From NCBI RefSeq assembly GCF_026420145.1, contig NZ_JAPMLV010000001.1:2170001-2234000 (forward strand): a stretch of 64,000 nt of DNA. Direction: 5' to 3'. This document shows positions 51,911 through 62,896 of the stretch, in pieces. Numbering within the stretch: position 1 is the stretch's first letter; each line of letters begins with the position of its first letter. The position numbers were made by a program, and so were the translations under genes. The stretch comes from Enterobacter pseudoroggenkampii (GTDB taxonomy: Bacteria > Pseudomonadota > Gammaproteobacteria > Enterobacterales > Enterobacteriaceae). The notes under the pieces were generated by a model that did no database searches, was not told where the DNA came from, and saw only the letters and a list, made by a program, of their open reading frames with translations.

Positions 51911-53389
51911 CTAGCCTGCGCGAAGCAGCGTTTTCATTTTTTCGTTACGGCAAAACTGGCGCTTCATCTCTACCACCAGCGCATTGCGAGAAAGTACGAT
52001 CATCACGACGAAGGCCAGCGCCCCCGCGGCAACCTGCACCGCCAGCAGCGCGGCCAGCGGCAGATGGCCGCTGAGGATGATGCCCAGGCCGTAGCTCACC
52101 GCCAGGGTTGGCAATGAGAGATAGAACGGCAGCCACAGGCTCAGGATGTACTGACGGTAGCTGGAACCCAGCACCGGCTTGATCATGATGAAGTAGCTCA
52201 GAACGGTATTGACGATCTGCACCAGCAGGAAGCCCAGCGTCACGCCGATGGCGCCCGCCATATGCCCGCCGACGATAATCGCCGGAATAAACAGGAAGGT
52301 TTTGAACACGTTGAACTTAAAGCTGATGTCCACGCGCGCTTTTGCCATCAGCAGGGACCCAATTGGATTCCCCACGGAGCGCAGCAGCCCTACCACGCAC
52401 AGCAGCTGCAGGATCGGAATGATACCGTTCCACTTTTCACCAAACACCAGCGGCACGAAGTTGCTGGACACCACCATCAGCCCCAGCAGCACCGGGAAGT
52501 TAATAATCCCCACCACGGAAAGCAGCTTGTAGAAGTTGACGCGCAGCTTCTCGGTGTCGTCCTGGATCTTGGCAAACGCCGGGAACAGGACGCGGGTGAT
52601 AATAGGGTTCAGCTTCATCGGCGGCACCACCGCGACGTTGTAGGCCAGGTTGTAGCCCCCCGCCACGCTCGCGCCAAGAATACGCGCCAGCACCAGCGTC
52701 GACAGGTTGGTATTCACATAGTTGATGATGCTGTCCGCCGTCAGCCACGCGCCAAAGCGCAGGTTGGACGAGACGGACGCCAGCGAGAAATGCAGCCCCG
52801 GACGGTAGATCTTGCGGCCAAAGTAGCCGAACAGCAGCGTACGTACGGCAGAGTTAACCAGGTATCCCAGAATAGCGGTCATCGCCAGCGGCCAGAAATG
52901 GGCGCTCACCACGGTGAAGGTAAAGCCCGCCAGAACGGCGCTGGTCTCAATCATGCCGATCTTGTTGAACTCAAGCTCTTTCTGCATCAGCGCGCGGAAC
53001 TGCTGTCCGTGCGGGATCACCACGAAAGCAAACGACAGCGTGCGCATCAGCGGAGCGAGATCCGGGTTGTGCAGCACGCTGGCGATGGTATCGCTCAGCA
53101 GGAACACCAGCACAAACACGAAAATCCCCAGCCCCACGTTCAGCCAGTAGAGCGTGGTCAGCTCCAGATGGCTAATCTCTTTGCGCTGGATAATCGAGTT
53201 GGCGATACCAAAATCAGACAGCGTATCGGCCAGCGCGATAATCACCAGCGAGACGGTCAGCAGGCCGAACTGGTGATTATCGATAATGCGCGCCAGCACG
53301 GTCATCTGCACCAGACCGAGGCCAATGATGACGATGGTCGCCATCGCTGACCACTTCGCCCCGCTGATGGTTTTTTCACGTAAGCTCAT
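51911..53389 (-). CDS. wzxC: Colanic acid flippase WzxC
   Basis: A 492-residue membrane protein of the polysaccharide transporter family with about 12-14 helices. The start LREKTISGAKWSAMATIVII is conserved. It flips the undecaprenyl-linked colanic acid unit across the inner membrane. One base separates it from wcaJ. Confidence 0.95.
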   Translation of the reverse strand: MSLREKTISGAKWSAMATIVIIGLGLVQMTVLARIIDNHQFGLLTVSLVIIALADTLSDFGIANSIIQRKEISHLELTTLYWLNVGLGIFVFVLVFLLSDTIASVLHNPDLAPLMRTLSFAFVVIPHGQQFRALMQKELEFNKIGMIETSAVLAGFTFTVVSAHFWPLAMTAILGYLVNSAVRTLLFGYFGRKIYRPGLHFSLASVSSNLRFGAWLTADSIINYVNTNLSTLVLARILGASVAGGYNLAYNVAVVPPMKLNPIITRVLFPAFAKIQDDTEKLRVNFYKLLSVVGIINFPVLLGLMVVSSNFVPLVFGEKWNGIIPILQLLCVVGLLRSVGNPIGSLLMAKARVDISFKFNVFKTFLFIPAIIVGGHMAGAIGVTLGFLLVQIVNTVLSYFIMIKPVLGSSYRQYILSLWLPFYLSLPTLAVSYGLGIILSGHLPLAALLAVQVAAGALAFVVMIVLSRNALVVEMKRQFCRNEKMKTLLRAG

Positions 53390-53390
53390 C

Positions 53391-54785
53391 TTAGTACGCC
53401 GCTTTGTTCACGAAACCTTTGAAGATGGTCAGAAAAACAATCTTGATATCGAACCAGATGCTCCATTCGCGGATGTACTCCAGATCGAATTCGATACGTT
53501 TTTCCATTTTTTCCAGCGTGTCGGTTTCGCCGCGCCAGCCGTTGATCTGCGCCCAACCGGTGATGCCCGGCTTCACCTTATGGCGCAGCATGTAGCCCTC
53601 AATCAGCGAGCGATACTGCTCGTTGTGCGCCACCGCGTGCGGACGCGGGCCAACAATCGACATGCCGCCGGTAAAGACGTTGATAAACTGCGGCAGTTCA
53701 TCCAGCGAGGTGCGGCGCAGGAAGTTCCCCACGCGGGTCACGCGCGGATCGTTCTGCGTTGCCTGGGTCACCACTTTGTCGTTTTCCATCACCTTCATGG
53801 AGCGGAACTTCCACACCATAATCGGCTTGCCGTCCATACCGTAGCGGGTCTGGCGGAAGATAACCGGGCCGGGAGAGCTCAGCTTCACCGCCAGGGCAAT
53901 GCAGCACAGAACAGGCGAAATCAGCAGCAGGATCAGTGAAGAGAGCACGATATCTTCCACGCGCTTCAGCACGCGGTTAATGCCCGACAGCGGCGTGTCG
54001 TATAGCGGTACCACCGGCACGCCGTTCACCTCTTCAATGCGGGAGTGAAGGATGTTGAAGGTAAACACGTCCGGGATCAGGATCACGGAGCAGGTGGTGT
54101 CCGCCAGCTCGCGCATCAGTTGCTTAATGCGGGATTCGTCTCTCATCTGCATGGCAATGTAGACGTTGTGAATTTTGCCGGCTTTCGCGTCTTCAATAAG
54201 CTGGTCGTAATTACCCGCCCAGTCCGCAGGCACGCCACCCGGCTTCGCGTCGTGATAGATCCCCACCACTTCAAAACCTAACCACGGCTCTTTGCGGAAG
54301 CTGTCGAGCAGTACCTTCCCGACCGGCAGATCGCCCGCCACGGCAACGAAGCGACGGTTATAACCCCGGTTACGCAGCCAGCCCGCACCAAAGCGGATCA
54401 GGGAGCGGCACACCACCATGCCGACGCTGGTTAACAGATACCAGCAGAGATAGGTGACGAGGCGATTGTCAAAATCATGGCTGAATGCCACCAGGCCTGC
54501 GCTGAAGATCAGGCTCAAGGTCCAGTTCTGCAGCAGCAGCATCAGTTCGGTGGTCATTTTGACGCCGCGCCACGAGCGGTAGAAATCGGTCATTCCGCCG
54601 ATCATTTGAAACACGACCAGCGCAATCAGGGCCATCAGCAGATGCATATATAAGAACGGCAGCCCGCTGATCCGACACACCGCCCACAATCCACCGACCA
54701 TGATGGTGATATCAGAAAAACGCTGCACCATAGAGATTAACGATGCATTCGTTCTCGCTCGTTCGCGTTTTTTTAGATTCGTCAT
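53391..54785 (-). CDS. wcaJ: Undecaprenyl-phosphate glucose phosphotransferase WcaJ
   Basis: A 464-residue polyprenyl-phosphate hexose-1-phosphate transferase that starts colanic acid synthesis by placing glucose 1-phosphate on undecaprenyl phosphate. Four N-terminal membrane helices, a middle nucleotide-binding-like domain, then the catalytic domain with MVWKFRSM, RRTSLDELPQFINVFTGGMS and IVGPRPHA. Complete length. Confidence 0.95.
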   Translation of the reverse strand: MTNLKKRERARTNASLISMVQRFSDITIMVGGLWAVCRISGLPFLYMHLLMALIALVVFQMIGGMTDFYRSWRGVKMTTELMLLLQNWTLSLIFSAGLVAFSHDFDNRLVTYLCWYLLTSVGMVVCRSLIRFGAGWLRNRGYNRRFVAVAGDLPVGKVLLDSFRKEPWLGFEVVGIYHDAKPGGVPADWAGNYDQLIEDAKAGKIHNVYIAMQMRDESRIKQLMRELADTTCSVILIPDVFTFNILHSRIEEVNGVPVVPLYDTPLSGINRVLKRVEDIVLSSLILLLISPVLCCIALAVKLSSPGPVIFRQTRYGMDGKPIMVWKFRSMKVMENDKVVTQATQNDPRVTRVGNFLRRTSLDELPQFINVFTGGMSIVGPRPHAVAHNEQYRSLIEGYMLRHKVKPGITGWAQINGWRGETDTLEKMEKRIEFDLEYIREWSIWFDIKIVFLTIFKGFVNKAAY

Positions 54786-54806
54786 CGTTGTTCCTGTATT
54801 CGGTTC

Positions 54807-54825
54807 CCCCTCCCACCGGGAGGGG
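54807..54825. repeat. CCCCTCCC/GGGAGGGG hairpin between cpsG and wcaJ
   Basis: An 8-bp stem with 3-base loop, similar to the hairpins at 4516 and 10303. Probably a repeated intergenic mRNA-stabilising element; it has no T run. Confidence 0.55.
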
Positions 54826-54831
54826 CAATTA

Positions 54832-56202
54832 TTACTGATTCAACAGCGCCAGAATGTCCTTCGTTCGGGCTTCCATCAGCGCGGTATCAGCACGGGACTC
54901 CACGTTCAGGCGCACCACCGGCTCGGTGTTGGACGAGCGCAGGTTAAAGCGCCACTGCGGGAACGCCATGCTGATGCCGTCCGTACGGTCAATTTCCAGC
55001 GCGTGGATCGCAAAGTGCTGCTCCACGCGGGCAATGGCCTCGGCCGGCTGCGCCAGCTTGCTGTTGATCTCCCCGCTCGCCGGGAACGCCGCCATGCGGT
55101 CACGCACCAGCTCGCCCAGCGTCTGCCCCTTCAGGCACAGCAGCTCGGTGACCAGCAGCCACGGGATCATCCCGCTGTCGCAGTAGGCAAAATCACGGAA
55201 GTAGTGGTGGGCGCTCATCTCGCCGCCGTAGATGGCGTCTTCTTCGCGCATGCGCTCTTTGATGAAGGCGTGGCCGGTTTTGGACATCACCGGCGTGCCG
55301 CCCGCCGCGGACACCACGTCGACGGTGTTCCAGGAAAGGCGCGGGTCATGAATGATTTTCGCGCCCGGGTTTTTCTCGAGGAACGCTTCCGCCAGCAGCC
55401 CGACAATGTAATACCCCTCGATGAACTGCCCTTTCTCGTCGAACAGGAAGCAGCGGTCAAAATCACCGTCAAAGGCGATGCCCATGTCCGCACCGTGCTC
55501 AATTACCGCGTTGCGGGTGTCGTCGCGGCACTCCGGCAGCAGCGGGTTAGGAATACCGTTCGGGAAGTTGCCGTCCGGGGTGTTGTGCACTTTCACGAAG
55601 GTCACTGGAACATTCAGCGCCTTAAAGCGCGCTTCAAGGGCATCGACAACCGGGCCGGCCGCGCCGTTACCGGAGTTGATCACCAGCTTCAGCGGCTTGA
55701 GGTTCGCCACGTTGATGTAGCCCAGCAGGTGGTCGATGTACTCTTTCTGCAGGTTGATTTTTTTGTAGCTGCCGCGCTTAGCCTCGTTCACCGGCGGGAA
55801 GTCGTTGGCTTCCGCCAGACGCTGCACGTCGCGCAGGCCGGTGTCGCCGCTGATAGGGCGTGCGCCCTTGCGCACCAGCTTCATGCCGTTGTAGTCCATC
55901 GGGTTGTGGCTGGCCGTCACTTCGATACCGCCGTCCACGCCCAGGTGGAAGGTGGCAAAGTAAATCTCTTCGGTGCCGGAAAGACCGATGTCCAGCACGT
56001 CCACGCCCGCGTCCTGCAGCCCTTTCGCCAGGGCCAGCTTCAGGGATTCGCTGGTCAGACGCACGTCGCCGCCCAGCACGATGGTCTGCGGTTTTAAATA
56101 TTCGCCGTACGCGCGGCCAATGCGCCACGCAATGTCTTCATTCAGCTCTTCGCCCAGCTTGCCGCGAATATCGTAGGCTTTAAAACATGTTAATTTTTCC
56201 AT
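54832..56202 (-). CDS. cpsG: Phosphomannomutase CpsG (ManB)
   Basis: A 456-residue alpha-phosphohexomutase converting mannose 6-phosphate to mannose 1-phosphate for GDP-mannose and GDP-fucose. The phosphoserine loop is [13 protein letters not shown] (about 96-108), the metal-binding loop DGDFDRC (about 244-250), and the sugar-binding GEMSAHHYF. The frame is open to 56295 but ATG 56202 gives the E. coli length and start. Confidence 0.96.
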   Translation of the reverse strand: MEKLTCFKAYDIRGKLGEELNEDIAWRIGRAYGEYLKPQTIVLGGDVRLTSESLKLALAKGLQDAGVDVLDIGLSGTEEIYFATFHLGVDGGIEVTASHNPMDYNGMKLVRKGARPISGDTGLRDVQRLAEANDFPPVNEAKRGSYKKINLQKEYIDHLLGYINVANLKPLKLVINSGNGAAGPVVDALEARFKALNVPVTFVKVHNTPDGNFPNGIPNPLLPECRDDTRNAVIEHGADMGIAFDGDFDRCFLFDEKGQFIEGYYIVGLLAEAFLEKNPGAKIIHDPRLSWNTVDVVSAAGGTPVMSKTGHAFIKERMREEDAIYGGEMSAHHYFRDFAYCDSGMIPWLLVTELLCLKGQTLGELVRDRMAAFPASGEINSKLAQPAEAIARVEQHFAIHALEIDRTDGISMAFPQWRFNLRSSNTEPVVRLNVESRADTALMEARTKDILALLNQ

Positions 56203-56270
56203 GATGACCCCTTTTTCAGGCAACAGTCGGCCCTGACCACTAAATGGCCAAATTAATTTTTTTGTCATTC

Positions 56271-56300
56271 GTAGGCCCGGTAAGCGCAGCGCCACCGGGC
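56271..56300. repeat. REP element between cpsB and cpsG
   Basis: GTAGGCCCGGTAAGCGCAGC followed by GCCACCGGGC: a single REP unit inside the colanic acid operon. Confidence 0.85.
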
Positions 56301-56313
56301 ATAATGCAGAGTG

Positions 56314-57750
56314 CTACACCCGCCCGTAGCGGTCCTGGAAGCGCACGATATCGTCCTCTTCCAGATACGAGCCGGAACGCACCTCAATTAAGTCGAGAGG
56401 AATTTTCCCCGGGTTCTCCAGACAGTGCGTCGCCCCCAGCGGAATATAAATGGACTCGTTTTCACCCAGCAGTTTGACTTCACCGTCGATAGTGACTTTG
56501 GCGGTACCCGCCACCACCACCCAGTGCTCGGCGCGGTGATGGTGCATCTGTACCGACAGCCCCTCGCCCGGCTTCACGGTGATGCGTTTCACCTGATAGC
56601 GGTCACCGGAATCAATGGAGTCATATTTCCCCCACGGACGGTACACTTCGCGGTGAATATGGTGCTCGTGGCGACCATCCGCCTTAATTTTCTCCACCAC
56701 TTTTTTAACGTCCTGCACGGCGTTACGGTCGGCAATCAGCACGGCGTCTTTGGTCTGGACAACCACCAGATCTTTCACCCCGACCGTGGTGACCAGGCCG
56801 GACTCGGCGTAGACGTAGCTGTTTTCCGTTTTGTGGCTAATGACATCGCCGTGATGGACGTTACCCTCCGGGGTATGGGCGCTGATCTCCCACAGGGAGG
56901 ACCAGGAGCCCACATCGCTCCAGCCCGCATCCATCGGCACCACAACGGCATCTGCCGTGCGCTCCATCACCGCGTAGTCAATGGACTCTTCCGGGCAGGC
57001 GAGGAACGCCTCTTCATCCACGCGGATGAAGTCGAGATCCGGGTCCACCACCGCCATCGCTTTCTCGCAGGCGTTCAGAATATCCGGGCGGTATTTGCGC
57101 AGCTCTTCCAGATAGCGTCCGGCGCGGAACAGGAACATCCCGCTGTTCCAGTAATACTCACCGCTGGCAACGTAGGCCTGCGCGGTTTCAAGATTCGGTT
57201 TTTCGACAAACTGCGCCACGTCAAACGCCACGCTGTCGCCTTCACCCAGCGCCACGCTGCCGCGACGGATGTAGCCGTAGCCGGTTTCCGGCAGATCCGG
57301 CACGATGCCGAAGGTCACCAGTTTGCCGCTTTCGGCGTAAGGAATGGCCGCACGCACCGCGTCGCGGAATGCGTCTTCCTGCTGGATAACGTGGTCTGCC
57401 GCCAGAACCAGCATCAGCGGGTCACAGTCCGGGCTGCTACGTTTTGCCGCCAGCGCCGCCAGGGCGATCGCAGGCGCGGTGTTACGACCGGCAGGCTCCA
57501 GAATGATGTTTTCAGTAAGTTTGTTCAGCTGGCGCAGCTGCTCGGCAACAATAAAGCGGTGCTGTTCGTTACAAATCACCACCGGGCTTTCACACTCAAC
57601 GCCGTGCAGACGGTTTACCGTCGTCTGCAGCATGGTGAGATCCCCTTTCAGACAGAGGAACTGTTTTGGATAGAGCACGCGGGACAGCGGCCACAACCGG
57701 CTACCAGAGCCACCAGCCATCACAACCGGATACAAAGTGGTTTGACTCAT
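56314..57750 (-). CDS. cpsB: Mannose-1-phosphate guanylyltransferase CpsB (ManC)
   Basis: A 478-residue enzyme making GDP-mannose. The N-terminal guanylyltransferase has [20 protein letters not shown] (about 9-28) and VEKP. The C-terminal cupin (about 370-470) resembles type II phosphomannose isomerase with [10 protein letters not shown] as metal-binding motif. Four bases separate it from wcaI. Confidence 0.96.
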   Translation of the reverse strand: MSQTTLYPVVMAGGSGSRLWPLSRVLYPKQFLCLKGDLTMLQTTVNRLHGVECESPVVICNEQHRFIVAEQLRQLNKLTENIILEPAGRNTAPAIALAALAAKRSSPDCDPLMLVLAADHVIQQEDAFRDAVRAAIPYAESGKLVTFGIVPDLPETGYGYIRRGSVALGEGDSVAFDVAQFVEKPNLETAQAYVASGEYYWNSGMFLFRAGRYLEELRKYRPDILNACEKAMAVVDPDLDFIRVDEEAFLACPEESIDYAVMERTADAVVVPMDAGWSDVGSWSSLWEISAHTPEGNVHHGDVISHKTENSYVYAESGLVTTVGVKDLVVVQTKDAVLIADRNAVQDVKKVVEKIKADGRHEHHIHREVYRPWGKYDSIDSGDRYQVKRITVKPGEGLSVQMHHHRAEHWVVVAGTAKVTIDGEVKLLGENESIYIPLGATHCLENPGKIPLDLIEVRSGSYLEEDDIVRFQDRYGRV

Positions 57751-57753
57751 GAT

Positions 57754-58977
57754 TTATCCCCGTATATCTGCAATAAATTGGCTCAGCACGTTCTCTTTCT
57801 CGAGCGTGCGTTCGGCATATTCACGTGCCACCGTGTTCACTTTTGGCATGGCAAGTGCCTGCTCAATTCCGGTGACCAGCGCCGGGACCGATTCCGGCTC
57901 CACGCACACGGCAATGCCCGGATAGCTGTCACACAGCTGGCCTAATTCTGTTTCGGCTTCTGCCGTAATCACCGCGTTGCCGCCCACTGCCAGAATGTTG
58001 GTCAGCTTGGACGGCAGCACCGCATCCGCGGCACCGCGTTTTTGCACCACCAGATGGCAGTCACCCATCTTCAGCAGCGCAGGCAGTGCCTCGTAAGACT
58101 GAAGCGGGAAAAATTTCACGTTGGTCAGGCCGCGTTCGCCGACCATTTTTTCCAGCCGCGCTTTTCCACCACCCTGCCCGACAATCACAAACGTCCACGG
58201 ATGTTGGTTCAGCAGTTGGGCCGCTTCAATCACACTCTCCAGCCCCTGCTTTTCGCCGATGTTGCCTGAGTAAAGAATGATTTTTTGATCTTCAGGCAAG
58301 CCAAGCTGCGCGCGCAGCGCCTGAGCGTCTTGCTCAGTCACGTCGCGAAAACGCGCCACTTCGGACCAGTTCGGGAAGAAGATCACCTTTTCCGCCGGGA
58401 CGCCCTTCTCCTGCGCCTTGTTCATCATCGAGCGCGAAATCGTTGAGACGTAATCCACGTTGTGTAAGCCACTGCGCTCAAACGCGCTGGCGAGCTTAGC
58501 CACCTTGCCGCCCTTGCTTTTGCCTGCCATCCCCAGGCCCAGCATGGCGTCAACTTCATAATCCTGAATGTGCAGCAGGGTGCGCGCGCCGGAGAGTTTG
58601 CCCAGCAGGCGCATGCCCGGCGTGCAAAACAGCGTTGGCACCACGCCGATGATGCGATCCGGCTTCCAGCGGCGCTGCGCCATCAGCGGGAAGAAACTGC
58701 TCAGGGCAAAGCTGCCGAGATGAATCAACCGTTTCAGCGTCGAGGGCTGCTTAGGCACATACAGCGGGCAGCGCCAGACGGTCGCTGCACCCTCTTCGCG
58801 ACGGTAGCGCCAGCTTGAGTAGCGCTCCCCGACTTTCCATTCCGGGTAGTACGGCGGCGCGGTAATGACCCGCACGTCATGTCCCTGGCTCGCCATCCAC
58901 TCGACCATCTCGCCGGTGTATTTCCCGATGCCGGTTAGCTCCGGCGAGTAGTTGATTCCGTACACTAAAATTTTCAT
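57754..58977 (-). CDS. wcaI: Colanic acid glycosyltransferase WcaI
   Basis: A 407-residue GT-B family 4 transferase. [20 protein letters not shown] opens the protein; [20 protein letters not shown] is the donor-domain strand. It is thought to add fucose, probably the second sugar of the repeat. Overlaps gmm by 4 bp. Confidence 0.94.
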   Translation of the reverse strand: MKILVYGINYSPELTGIGKYTGEMVEWMASQGHDVRVITAPPYYPEWKVGERYSSWRYRREEGAATVWRCPLYVPKQPSTLKRLIHLGSFALSSFFPLMAQRRWKPDRIIGVVPTLFCTPGMRLLGKLSGARTLLHIQDYEVDAMLGLGMAGKSKGGKVAKLASAFERSGLHNVDYVSTISRSMMNKAQEKGVPAEKVIFFPNWSEVARFRDVTEQDAQALRAQLGLPEDQKIILYSGNIGEKQGLESVIEAAQLLNQHPWTFVIVGQGGGKARLEKMVGERGLTNVKFFPLQSYEALPALLKMGDCHLVVQKRGAADAVLPSKLTNILAVGGNAVITAEAETELGQLCDSYPGIAVCVEPESVPALVTGIEQALAMPKVNTVAREYAERTLEKENVLSQFIADIRG

Positions 58978-59453
58978 AAGCCCGGCACTCCGGACTGACG
59001 ATCGGCCAGGAAATAGGCACGGCTGTTGTCGTGCACATTGTCGCTGGCCAGCAGCGCCTCTGGCGTCTGCCAGCGGTAGTCGTCATGCTGAGAATCAGGC
59101 AGACGCAGGTCTGCCTCACTCACCTTCAGGCGGAACCCCAGCACGATGTAGTGCGTGGAGAACCCGGTGCCCGAAAAGTTATCGTCATAGAAGTGCTGCC
59201 AGACCCCGTAAAACTGGCCCGCCGCCATCGGCAGCTGCAGGCCCAGTTCCGCCAGAGTGAGACGCTCAAACGCATCGCTCAACGTCTCATCCTTCTGCAC
59301 GCGCCCGCCGGGCACGAACCAGAAGCCCTGTGCAGGACGGTTGGTTCGTTTCCCCAGCAAGAACTCGCCGCGTTCGTTCTCCACGATCAAATCAATTGAG
59401 ATGAGCGGAGTGGAACGCACTACCGTGGCAAAATCTTCCTGACTTAAAAACAT
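58974..59453 (-). CDS. gmm: GDP-mannose mannosyl hydrolase (Gmm, WcaH)
   Basis: A 159-residue Nudix-type enzyme that hydrolyses GDP-mannose and GDP-glucose. The Nudix segment [18 protein letters not shown] deviates from the classical box (no EExGE), as is known for this family, which replaces sugar instead of phosphate. ATG 59453 gives the E. coli length; the frame extends 13 codons upstream into fcl. Confidence 0.95.
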   Translation of the reverse strand: MFLSQEDFATVVRSTPLISIDLIVENERGEFLLGKRTNRPAQGFWFVPGGRVQKDETLSDAFERLTLAELGLQLPMAAGQFYGVWQHFYDDNFSGTGFSTHYIVLGFRLKVSEADLRLPDSQHDDYRWQTPEALLASDNVHDNSRAYFLADRQSGVPGL

Positions 59454-59455
59454 CG

Positions 59456-60421
59456 TTACCCCCGGAAGCGGTGCTGGTTTTCCAGGAACCACTGGTAGGT
59501 ACTGGCCAGTCCCTGCTCCAGTGACACCTCGTGATACCAGCCCAGCTGATGCAGACGGGTCACGTCCAGCAGCTTGCGCGGCGTACCGTCCGGCTTGGTG
59601 GCGTCAAACACCACGCGACCTTTGTAACCCACTACCTGCGCGATGGTTTGCGCCAGCTCGCGAATGGTGCAGTCCACGCCGGTACCGACGTTGATATGCG
59701 ACAGCATCGGCTCGGTGTTCTCCTGCCACACTTCGCGATCCAGCTCCATCACGTGAATGCTGGCGGCAGCCATGTCGTCCACGTGCAGGAATTCACGCAT
59801 CGGCGTACCGCTGCCCCACACCACCACGTCCGGTGCGTTCTCGGCGGTCGCCTCGTGGAAGCGGCGCAGCAGCGCCGGGATCACGTGCGAGTTGCTCGGG
59901 TGGAAATTGTCGTGCGGTCCGTACAGGTTGGTCGGCATCACCGAACGATAGTCGCGGTTGTACTGACGGTTATAGGACTCGCACAGCTTGATCCCGGCAA
60001 TCTTGGCAATCGCGTACGGCTCGTTGGTTGCTTCAAGCGTGCCCTGCAGCAGCTCGCTTTCGGCGATCGGCTGCTTCGCCATTTTCGGGTATATACAGGA
60101 TGAGCCGAGGAACAGCAGCTTGTTCACGTTGTGCAGATGCGCCGCGTGAATGATGTTGCTCTCGATCATCATGTTCTCGTAGATGAAATCCGCCGGGTAA
60201 GTGTTGTTGGCAACAATGCCGCCCACCTTCGCCGCCGCCAGATACACCTGGTCAATGCGTTCGTTAGCAAAGAAGTCCTGTACCGCACGGCTGTCGAGCA
60301 GGTTCAGCTCGTCGCGGGTGCGGACAATCACTTCTACGTCACCGCGCTGCTCGAGCTGGCGCACAATCGCGGAACCCACCATTCCGCGATGACCGGCGAC
60401 AAAAATACGTTGTTTTGTCAT
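59456..60421 (-). CDS. fcl: GDP-L-fucose synthase
   Basis: A 321-residue short-chain dehydrogenase performing epimerisation and NADPH reduction of GDP-4-keto-6-deoxymannose to GDP-L-fucose. [16 protein letters not shown] binds [13 protein letters not shown] and YAIAKIAG carry the Ser-Tyr-Lys triad. Two bases after gmd. Confidence 0.96.
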   Translation of the reverse strand: MTKQRIFVAGHRGMVGSAIVRQLEQRGDVEVIVRTRDELNLLDSRAVQDFFANERIDQVYLAAAKVGGIVANNTYPADFIYENMMIESNIIHAAHLHNVNKLLFLGSSCIYPKMAKQPIAESELLQGTLEATNEPYAIAKIAGIKLCESYNRQYNRDYRSVMPTNLYGPHDNFHPSNSHVIPALLRRFHEATAENAPDVVVWGSGTPMREFLHVDDMAAASIHVMELDREVWQENTEPMLSHINVGTGVDCTIRELAQTIAQVVGYKGRVVFDATKPDGTPRKLLDVTRLHQLGWYHEVSLEQGLASTYQWFLENQHRFRG

Positions 60422-60423
60422 TC

Positions 60424-61545
60424 TCAGGACTCCAGCGCGATGGCAACCTCGTAGCCATGAGACTTGAGCAGGGAGTGTTTTTTCGCTGCTTCAAGATCTT
60501 TGGCAACCATCTCGGAAACCATCTCCTGCAGAGTGATTTCTGGTTTCCAGCCCAGCTTCTCGTGCGCTTTGGTTGGGTCGCCCAGCAGGGTTTCTACTTC
60601 AGCAGGACGGAAGTAGCGCGGGTCAACCTGCACAATCACGTCGCCTGGCTTCACGCCCGGTGCGTCGTGGCCGGTCACGGACACAACGATACCTTTCTCT
60701 TCCACGCCGGTACCTTCAAAGCGCAGTTTGATGCCCAACTGTGCCGCGGCCATTTCAACGAACTGACGTACGGAGTACTGCACGCCGGTCGCAATGACGA
60801 AGTCTTCTGGCTGTTCCTGCTGCAGCATCATCCACTGCATTTTCACGTAGTCTTTGGCATGGCCCCAGTCACGCAGGGAATCCATGTTGCCGAGGTGCAG
60901 GCAAGACTCCAGACCCTGCGCGATGTTGGCGATAGCGCGGGTGATTTTGCGGGTCACGAAGGTTTCGCCACGACGTGGAGATTCGTGGTTGAACAGGATG
61001 CCGTTACAGGCGTACATGCCGTAGGATTCACGGTAGTTCACGGTGATCCAGTAGGCGTACAGTTTTGCAACCGCATACGGAGAGCGCGGGTAGAACGGCG
61101 TGGTCTCTTTCTGTGGGATTTCCTGCACCAGACCGTACAGCTCAGAGGTGGATGCCTGGTAGAAGCGAGTTTTCTTCTCAAGGCCGAGGAAGCGGATCGC
61201 TTCCAGCAGACGCAGCGTACCCATGGCATCAACGTCAGCGGTGTATTCCGGGGACTCGAAGGAGACCGCTACGTGGCTCATCGCGCCCAGGTTGTACACT
61301 TCATCCGGCTGCACTTCCTGCAGGATACGGGTCAGGTTGGAGGTATCGGTCAGGTCGCCGTAGTGCAGGTGGAATTTCGGGTTCGCCGCGTGAGGATCCT
61401 GATAGATATGATCCACACGTTCGGTGTTGAAAGAAGACGCACGACGTTTAATACCGTGCACTTCATAACCTTTTTCCAGCAGGAACTCTGCCAGGTAAGA
61501 ACCATCCTGCCCGGTAACGCCGGTGATGAGAGCGACTTTAGACAT
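60424..61545 (-). CDS. gmd: GDP-mannose 4,6-dehydratase
   Basis: A 373-residue enzyme making GDP-4-keto-6-deoxymannose. [20 protein letters not shown] binds NADP, STSELYG holds the Thr/Ser and Glu, and [10 protein letters not shown] the YxxxK pair. Gap of 24 bp to wcaF upstream. Confidence 0.97.
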   Translation of the reverse strand: MSKVALITGVTGQDGSYLAEFLLEKGYEVHGIKRRASSFNTERVDHIYQDPHAANPKFHLHYGDLTDTSNLTRILQEVQPDEVYNLGAMSHVAVSFESPEYTADVDAMGTLRLLEAIRFLGLEKKTRFYQASTSELYGLVQEIPQKETTPFYPRSPYAVAKLYAYWITVNYRESYGMYACNGILFNHESPRRGETFVTRKITRAIANIAQGLESCLHLGNMDSLRDWGHAKDYVKMQWMMLQQEQPEDFVIATGVQYSVRQFVEMAAAQLGIKLRFEGTGVEEKGIVVSVTGHDAPGVKPGDVIVQVDPRYFRPAEVETLLGDPTKAHEKLGWKPEITLQEMVSEMVAKDLEAAKKHSLLKSHGYEVAIALES

Positions 61546-61569
61546 GTTTATATTCCTCTACTTATGAAT

Positions 61570-62118
61570 TTAATCAGTTTCAACGCGTTCGCGTATCACC
61601 ACTGCGGGGTTGCCACGGCAAACTTTATTTGCCGGTAGCGATTTAAAAACGCTGCTGCGGGCACCGACTACCGTGCCATCGCCAACAGAAACACCCGGTG
61701 CAACAAAAACATCCGTTGCCAGCCAGCATTTTTCGCCAATCACAATAGGCGAAGCGGTAATATCAAAATGCTGACTCATAAAATCGTGGCTGCCGGTGCA
61801 CAAATAACATTTCTGTGAAACCACCGAATTTGCGCCAATCGTAATCTCGCCCAGGGTATATAACACCGCGTCATCCCCTACCCAGGCGTAATCCCCAAGC
61901 GTTAATTTCCACGGATAGGTAATTTTTACCGAAGGTCTGATGACTACGTTTTTTCCTATTTTTGCGCCAAACAGGCGCAATAAAAATGCTCGCCAGCGGT
62001 ACAGTATTTGTGGAGACCAGGCAAATAAGGTGGCCTGAACGGCCCACCACAGCTGCACTTTAATACCGCCCGCGCCCCGAAAACCTTTCGGTACGGAGAA
62101 ACCTTTCAGATCCTGCAT
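61570..62118 (-). CDS. wcaF: Colanic acid acetyltransferase WcaF
   Basis: A 182-residue left-handed beta-helix acetyltransferase. The hexapeptide repeats run through about residues 55-165 (for example IGKNVVIRPSVKI, ITIGANSVVSQKC and VGDGTVVGARSSVF). It O-acetylates a sugar, probably fucose, of colanic acid. 15 bp after wcaE. Confidence 0.95.
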   Translation of the reverse strand: MQDLKGFSVPKGFRGAGGIKVQLWWAVQATLFAWSPQILYRWRAFLLRLFGAKIGKNVVIRPSVKITYPWKLTLGDYAWVGDDAVLYTLGEITIGANSVVSQKCYLCTGSHDFMSQHFDITASPIVIGEKCWLATDVFVAPGVSVGDGTVVGARSSVFKSLPANKVCRGNPAVVIRERVETD

Positions 62119-62133
62119 TACGTTTCCTTATAT

Positions 62134-62880
62134 TCAGGCTTTGTTATATAAGGCTTTCGTTTTACCCGTGGTGCGCACGCGTAATAAATAAGACAATTCC
62201 GCCCAGAATGCCGGCACGCGTAATATTTTACGCTGTACGTTTTTGGCATCCTGGCACAATTCCAGATTATTAGACGTTGACACGCCGCCCATTGAGAATT
62301 CAGATACCAGCCCTTTAATTCGACGGAACGGGTAACCTGATTTGTACAGGCTGGCAGCCAGTGCATAATCGGAAGACACTTTATACTGCAAATCGTAAGG
62401 CTGTTTTTTCAGACCTTTTACCGGGAAGAAAATAGCCTGATGGCTGGCCGGTAAGCTGTGATAGATATACCAGCCTGGCTTCGCGCTACGGCACACTTTA
62501 TGTCCGTCGCCAAAATCGAGCAGTGCATCGCCAATATACATGGCATCCTCTTTCTGGCGCGCCAGCTGACGGGCAAACAGCGCCACGTCATCATGGAAAA
62601 TGTCACCCGAATTCAGGAAGATGGCATAACGGCCTTGTGCCATGTTGATGCCTTTATTCATCGCATCGTAGATGCCTTTATCTTTCTCGCTGATGTAGCG
62701 TAAGTTGAACTCACCGTTGAGTTTTTCCAGAAACTCCGCCGTGCCATCGTTCGAGCCGCCGTCGACCACAATCCACTCAAAGGTGAGGCTTGGATCGCGC
62801 GCCAGGTTGCGCAGCGAGCGCCAGGTTTTTACCACCCCTTCGTAATTACGAAAAGCGACAGTAATGACGCTAAGAAACAT
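62134..62880 (-). CDS. wcaE: Colanic acid glycosyltransferase WcaE
   Basis: A 248-residue GT-A family 2 transferase: [32 protein letters not shown] and the metal-binding LNSGDIF. Adds one sugar of the repeat. Gap of 16 bp to wcaD. Confidence 0.94.
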   Translation of the reverse strand: MFLSVITVAFRNYEGVVKTWRSLRNLARDPSLTFEWIVVDGGSNDGTAEFLEKLNGEFNLRYISEKDKGIYDAMNKGINMAQGRYAIFLNSGDIFHDDVALFARQLARQKEDAMYIGDALLDFGDGHKVCRSAKPGWYIYHSLPASHQAIFFPVKGLKKQPYDLQYKVSSDYALAASLYKSGYPFRRIKGLVSEFSMGGVSTSNNLELCQDAKNVQRKILRVPAFWAELSYLLRVRTTGKTKALYNKA

Positions 62881-62896
62881 AAATCACCTCATTTCG

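Noticed and set aside
54700..56097. A 465-codon open frame opposite cpsG
   Set aside because: Same reason: antisense shadow of a real, conserved gene with no family features.
56425..57945. A 506-codon open frame on the plus strand opposite cpsB
   Set aside because: It is antisense to a highly conserved gene. Composition is His/Arg/Gln-rich with no recognisable domain, as expected of a shadow frame in GC-rich coding DNA.
60415..61638. A 407-codon open frame opposite gmd
   Set aside because: Antisense shadow; gmd on the other strand has all catalytic motifs and good codon use.
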